Origin: Planctomycetaceae bacterium
Lineage (GTDB): Bacteria; Planctomycetota; Planctomycetia; Pirellulales; Pirellulaceae
DNA: 64,000 nt
Assembly: GCA_005778405.1 (NCBI GenBank)
Contig: SXOA01000153.1
Coordinates: forward strand, 1-64,000
Reading direction: 5' to 3'
The notes beneath the pieces were generated by a model that saw only the letters and a program-made list of their open reading frames with translations, had not been told where the DNA came from and ran no database searches. Below, one piece after another: positions 62,961-64,000 of this stretch. Position 1 is the stretch's first letter. Each line of letters starts with the position of its first letter. The translations under genes were made by a program, and so were the position numbers.

Positions 62961-63401
62961 ATGAACAACATCTTCATTGGGGCGCGGCGTCGCACATCTC
63001 ATACGTTTCTCTTCCTCCTCGCGCTAGCCTGTTCCATCTGCTCCACAGGTGCAACAGTTGCCCAGCCGCCCAAGGAACCGGAGACGGTCAGGGAAACCGT
63101 CAAGCTGGTCGTTGATTACGGGGACGGCGTTCAAAAACAGCTCACCGCCCTGACTTGGACCAAGGAAATGACCGTCTTCACGGCCCTCGAAGCACTGGCC
63201 AAACATCCCCGCGGGGTCAAAATCACCCACCAGGGAAAAGGGGAGACCCTCCTGGTCACCGCCATCGACGAACTCAAGAACGAAGGGCGCGGCCGGAATT
63301 GGCTCTACGAGGTGAATGGTAAGCTGGGGGACCGGAGCTGTGCCGTCATGCCGCTCAAGGCCGGCGACTCCGTCTTGTGGCGGTTTGGGAAGTACCAGTA
63401 G
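62961..63401 (+). CDS. Secreted DUF4430-like small protein
   Basis: A 146-residue protein from ATG 62961, with a signal peptide (TFLFLLALACSICSTGATVAQ); the longer ORF start has no secretory character. The mature part VKLVVDYGDGVQKQLTALTWTKEMTVFTALEALAKHP followed by GRNWLYEVNGKLGDRSCAVMPLKAGDSVLWRFGKYQ fits the DUF4430 / transcobalamin-like C-terminal domain. Its hallmark is a W-x-Y-x-V-N-G end and a final W-x-(F/Y). This fold is found in cobalamin-binding and related surface proteins. It is followed 61 bases later by a membrane protein of transporter type, so a shared uptake role is possible. Confidence 0.72.
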   Translation: MNNIFIGARRRTSHTFLFLLALACSICSTGATVAQPPKEPETVRETVKLVVDYGDGVQKQLTALTWTKEMTVFTALEALAKHPRGVKITHQGKGETLLVTAIDELKNEGRGRNWLYEVNGKLGDRSCAVMPLKAGDSVLWRFGKYQ

Positions 63402-63462
63402 ACTTGGCAGTGCAGCCTCGTGCGCTCAGCATTCTGGCTGCCCAACCCGAGGAGTTTTTGCA

Positions 63463-64000
63463 GTGAAGACAGATACCGTAGTTCGGCTGACCATTTTCGC
63501 CGGCCTCGTGGCGGCGGGTGCCCTTTCGCGGATTTACTTCCGCGAGCTGCCGAACTTTGCCCCCATCGCGGCGATGGCGCTGTTCTCGGGCTACTTTTTC
63601 CGCTCGGCCAAGGTGGCGGTGCTCGTCCCGCTACTGGCGATGGCCCTGAGCGATCTGTTCATCGGCGGTTATGAGTGGCAGATGATGGCGATTGTTTACG
63701 GAGCGCTGACCCTGCCAGTGGCGTTCCGCGTCCCATTACGAAAGTATCTGGCCATTGAACGGGGCTCGACCTCGTCGGCGGCTGTTGGGCTGGGAGGACT
63801 GCTTACATACAGCCTGGCGTCGAGCCTGTTCTTTTTTCTGGCGACGAATTTTGCCTGGTGGCCCTGGAGCATGTATGAGCGTGATTGGAACGGGCTTCTG
63901 CTTTGTTATCAACAAGGACTGCCGTTCTTCCGCTACACGCTGGCCGGTGACCTCTTCTTCGGCACCGTCCTCTTCGGCTCCTATGCCGCGGCCATCAACT
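63463..64000 (+). CDS. DUF6580-like integral membrane protein (3' end outside window)
   Basis: An open frame from GTG 63463 (GAGGAG about ten bases upstream) to the end of the window, at least 179 residues. It is hydrophobic with about five membrane segments and opens with ALSRIYFRELPNFAPIAAMALFSGYFF, then VLVPLLAMALSDLFIGGYEW. This pattern, P-NF-x-PI-AAMALF-x-G followed by an SD-x-x-(I/L)G motif, is that of the DUF6580 / ECF-transporter S-component-like family. Such S components bind a vitamin or metal; the ligand is unknown. It is downstream of the DUF4430-like gene. Confidence 0.75.
   Translation, partial: MKTDTVVRLTIFAGLVAAGALSRIYFRELPNFAPIAAMALFSGYFFRSAKVAVLVPLLAMALSDLFIGGYEWQMMAIVYGALTLPVAFRVPLRKYLAIERGSTSSAAVGLGGLLTYSLASSLFFFLATNFAWWPWSMYERDWNGLLLCYQQGLPFFRYTLAGDLFFGTVLFGSYAAAIN

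Noticed and set aside
1-64000. CRISPR arrays, transposases and rRNA genes
   Set aside because: No regularly spaced direct repeats, no DDE or HUH transposase motifs and no rRNA-like sequence were found.

Overview
The window looks like a piece of a planctomycete chromosome (Planctomycetia, order not determinable from this sequence). The evidence is the set of protein families: a DUF1559 prepilin-like protein, a DUF1501 / PPC-domain / DUF1549-DUF1553 / WD40-cytochrome gene run, a ThuA plus PVC-type heme-binding giant protein, CRTAC1-type FG-GAP proteins, Tat signals, and many short palindromic repeats between genes. G+C is roughly 60 percent by eye. No phage, transposase, CRISPR array or rRNA was seen; there is one tRNA (Arg, CCT).

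Layout. 1-12.4 kb: the end of an ABC-F ATPase, a secreted TPR-like protein, tRNA-Arg, the ThuA/heme-binding protein, a Tat-exported amidohydrolase, a HEAT-repeat protein, and a moeA + trpG/pabA pair. 12.9-18.1 kb: a minus-strand operon with a DUF1559 protein, a small lipoprotein and three consecutive genes each interrupted by one in-frame UGA. In all three the UGA falls at the selenocysteine position of an iodothyronine-deiodinase-like thioredoxin fold (F-G-x-x-T-U), and each is followed by a hairpin with an (A/G)GUCU loop resembling a bacterial SECIS. The conventional reading is six broken ORFs; I read them as three full-length exported selenoproteins of about 450, 436 and 367 residues carrying EF-hands, two of them also with a DsbD-alpha-like domain. 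This is the most interesting feature of the window.

18.3-26.6 kb: a membrane pentaheme cytochrome with TPRs, a CRTAC1 protein, two small secreted CGDYV paralogs, a carboxypeptidase-regulatory-like protein, a PQQ-type beta-propeller and a zinc ribbon. 26.9-33.9 kb: lysA, a lipoprotein with FlgI-like and HEAT regions, and smc. 33.9-36.1 kb: a repeat-dense island followed by a frameshifted gene and an N-terminally truncated esterase. 36.2-45.3 kb: four co-directional planctomycete secreted/cytochrome genes. 45.3-48.8 kb: an NHL propeller, arfB, an RlmI-like methyltransferase and a YbgC-like thioesterase. 48.9-52.7 kb: pstSCAB preceded by a candidate Pho box. 52.9-57.2 kb: a large secreted protein of unknown function and a leucine-rich-repeat protein. 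57.2-62.8 kb: a minus-strand run of fadJ-like, fadA-like, an alpha/beta hydrolase and a DSD1/D-threonine-aldolase-like enzyme. The window ends with a DUF4430-like secreted protein and a truncated DUF6580-like membrane protein.

All calls come from reading the sequence; no database search was run. Start codons were moved downstream of the longest ORF where a signal peptide or ribosome-binding site favoured it.
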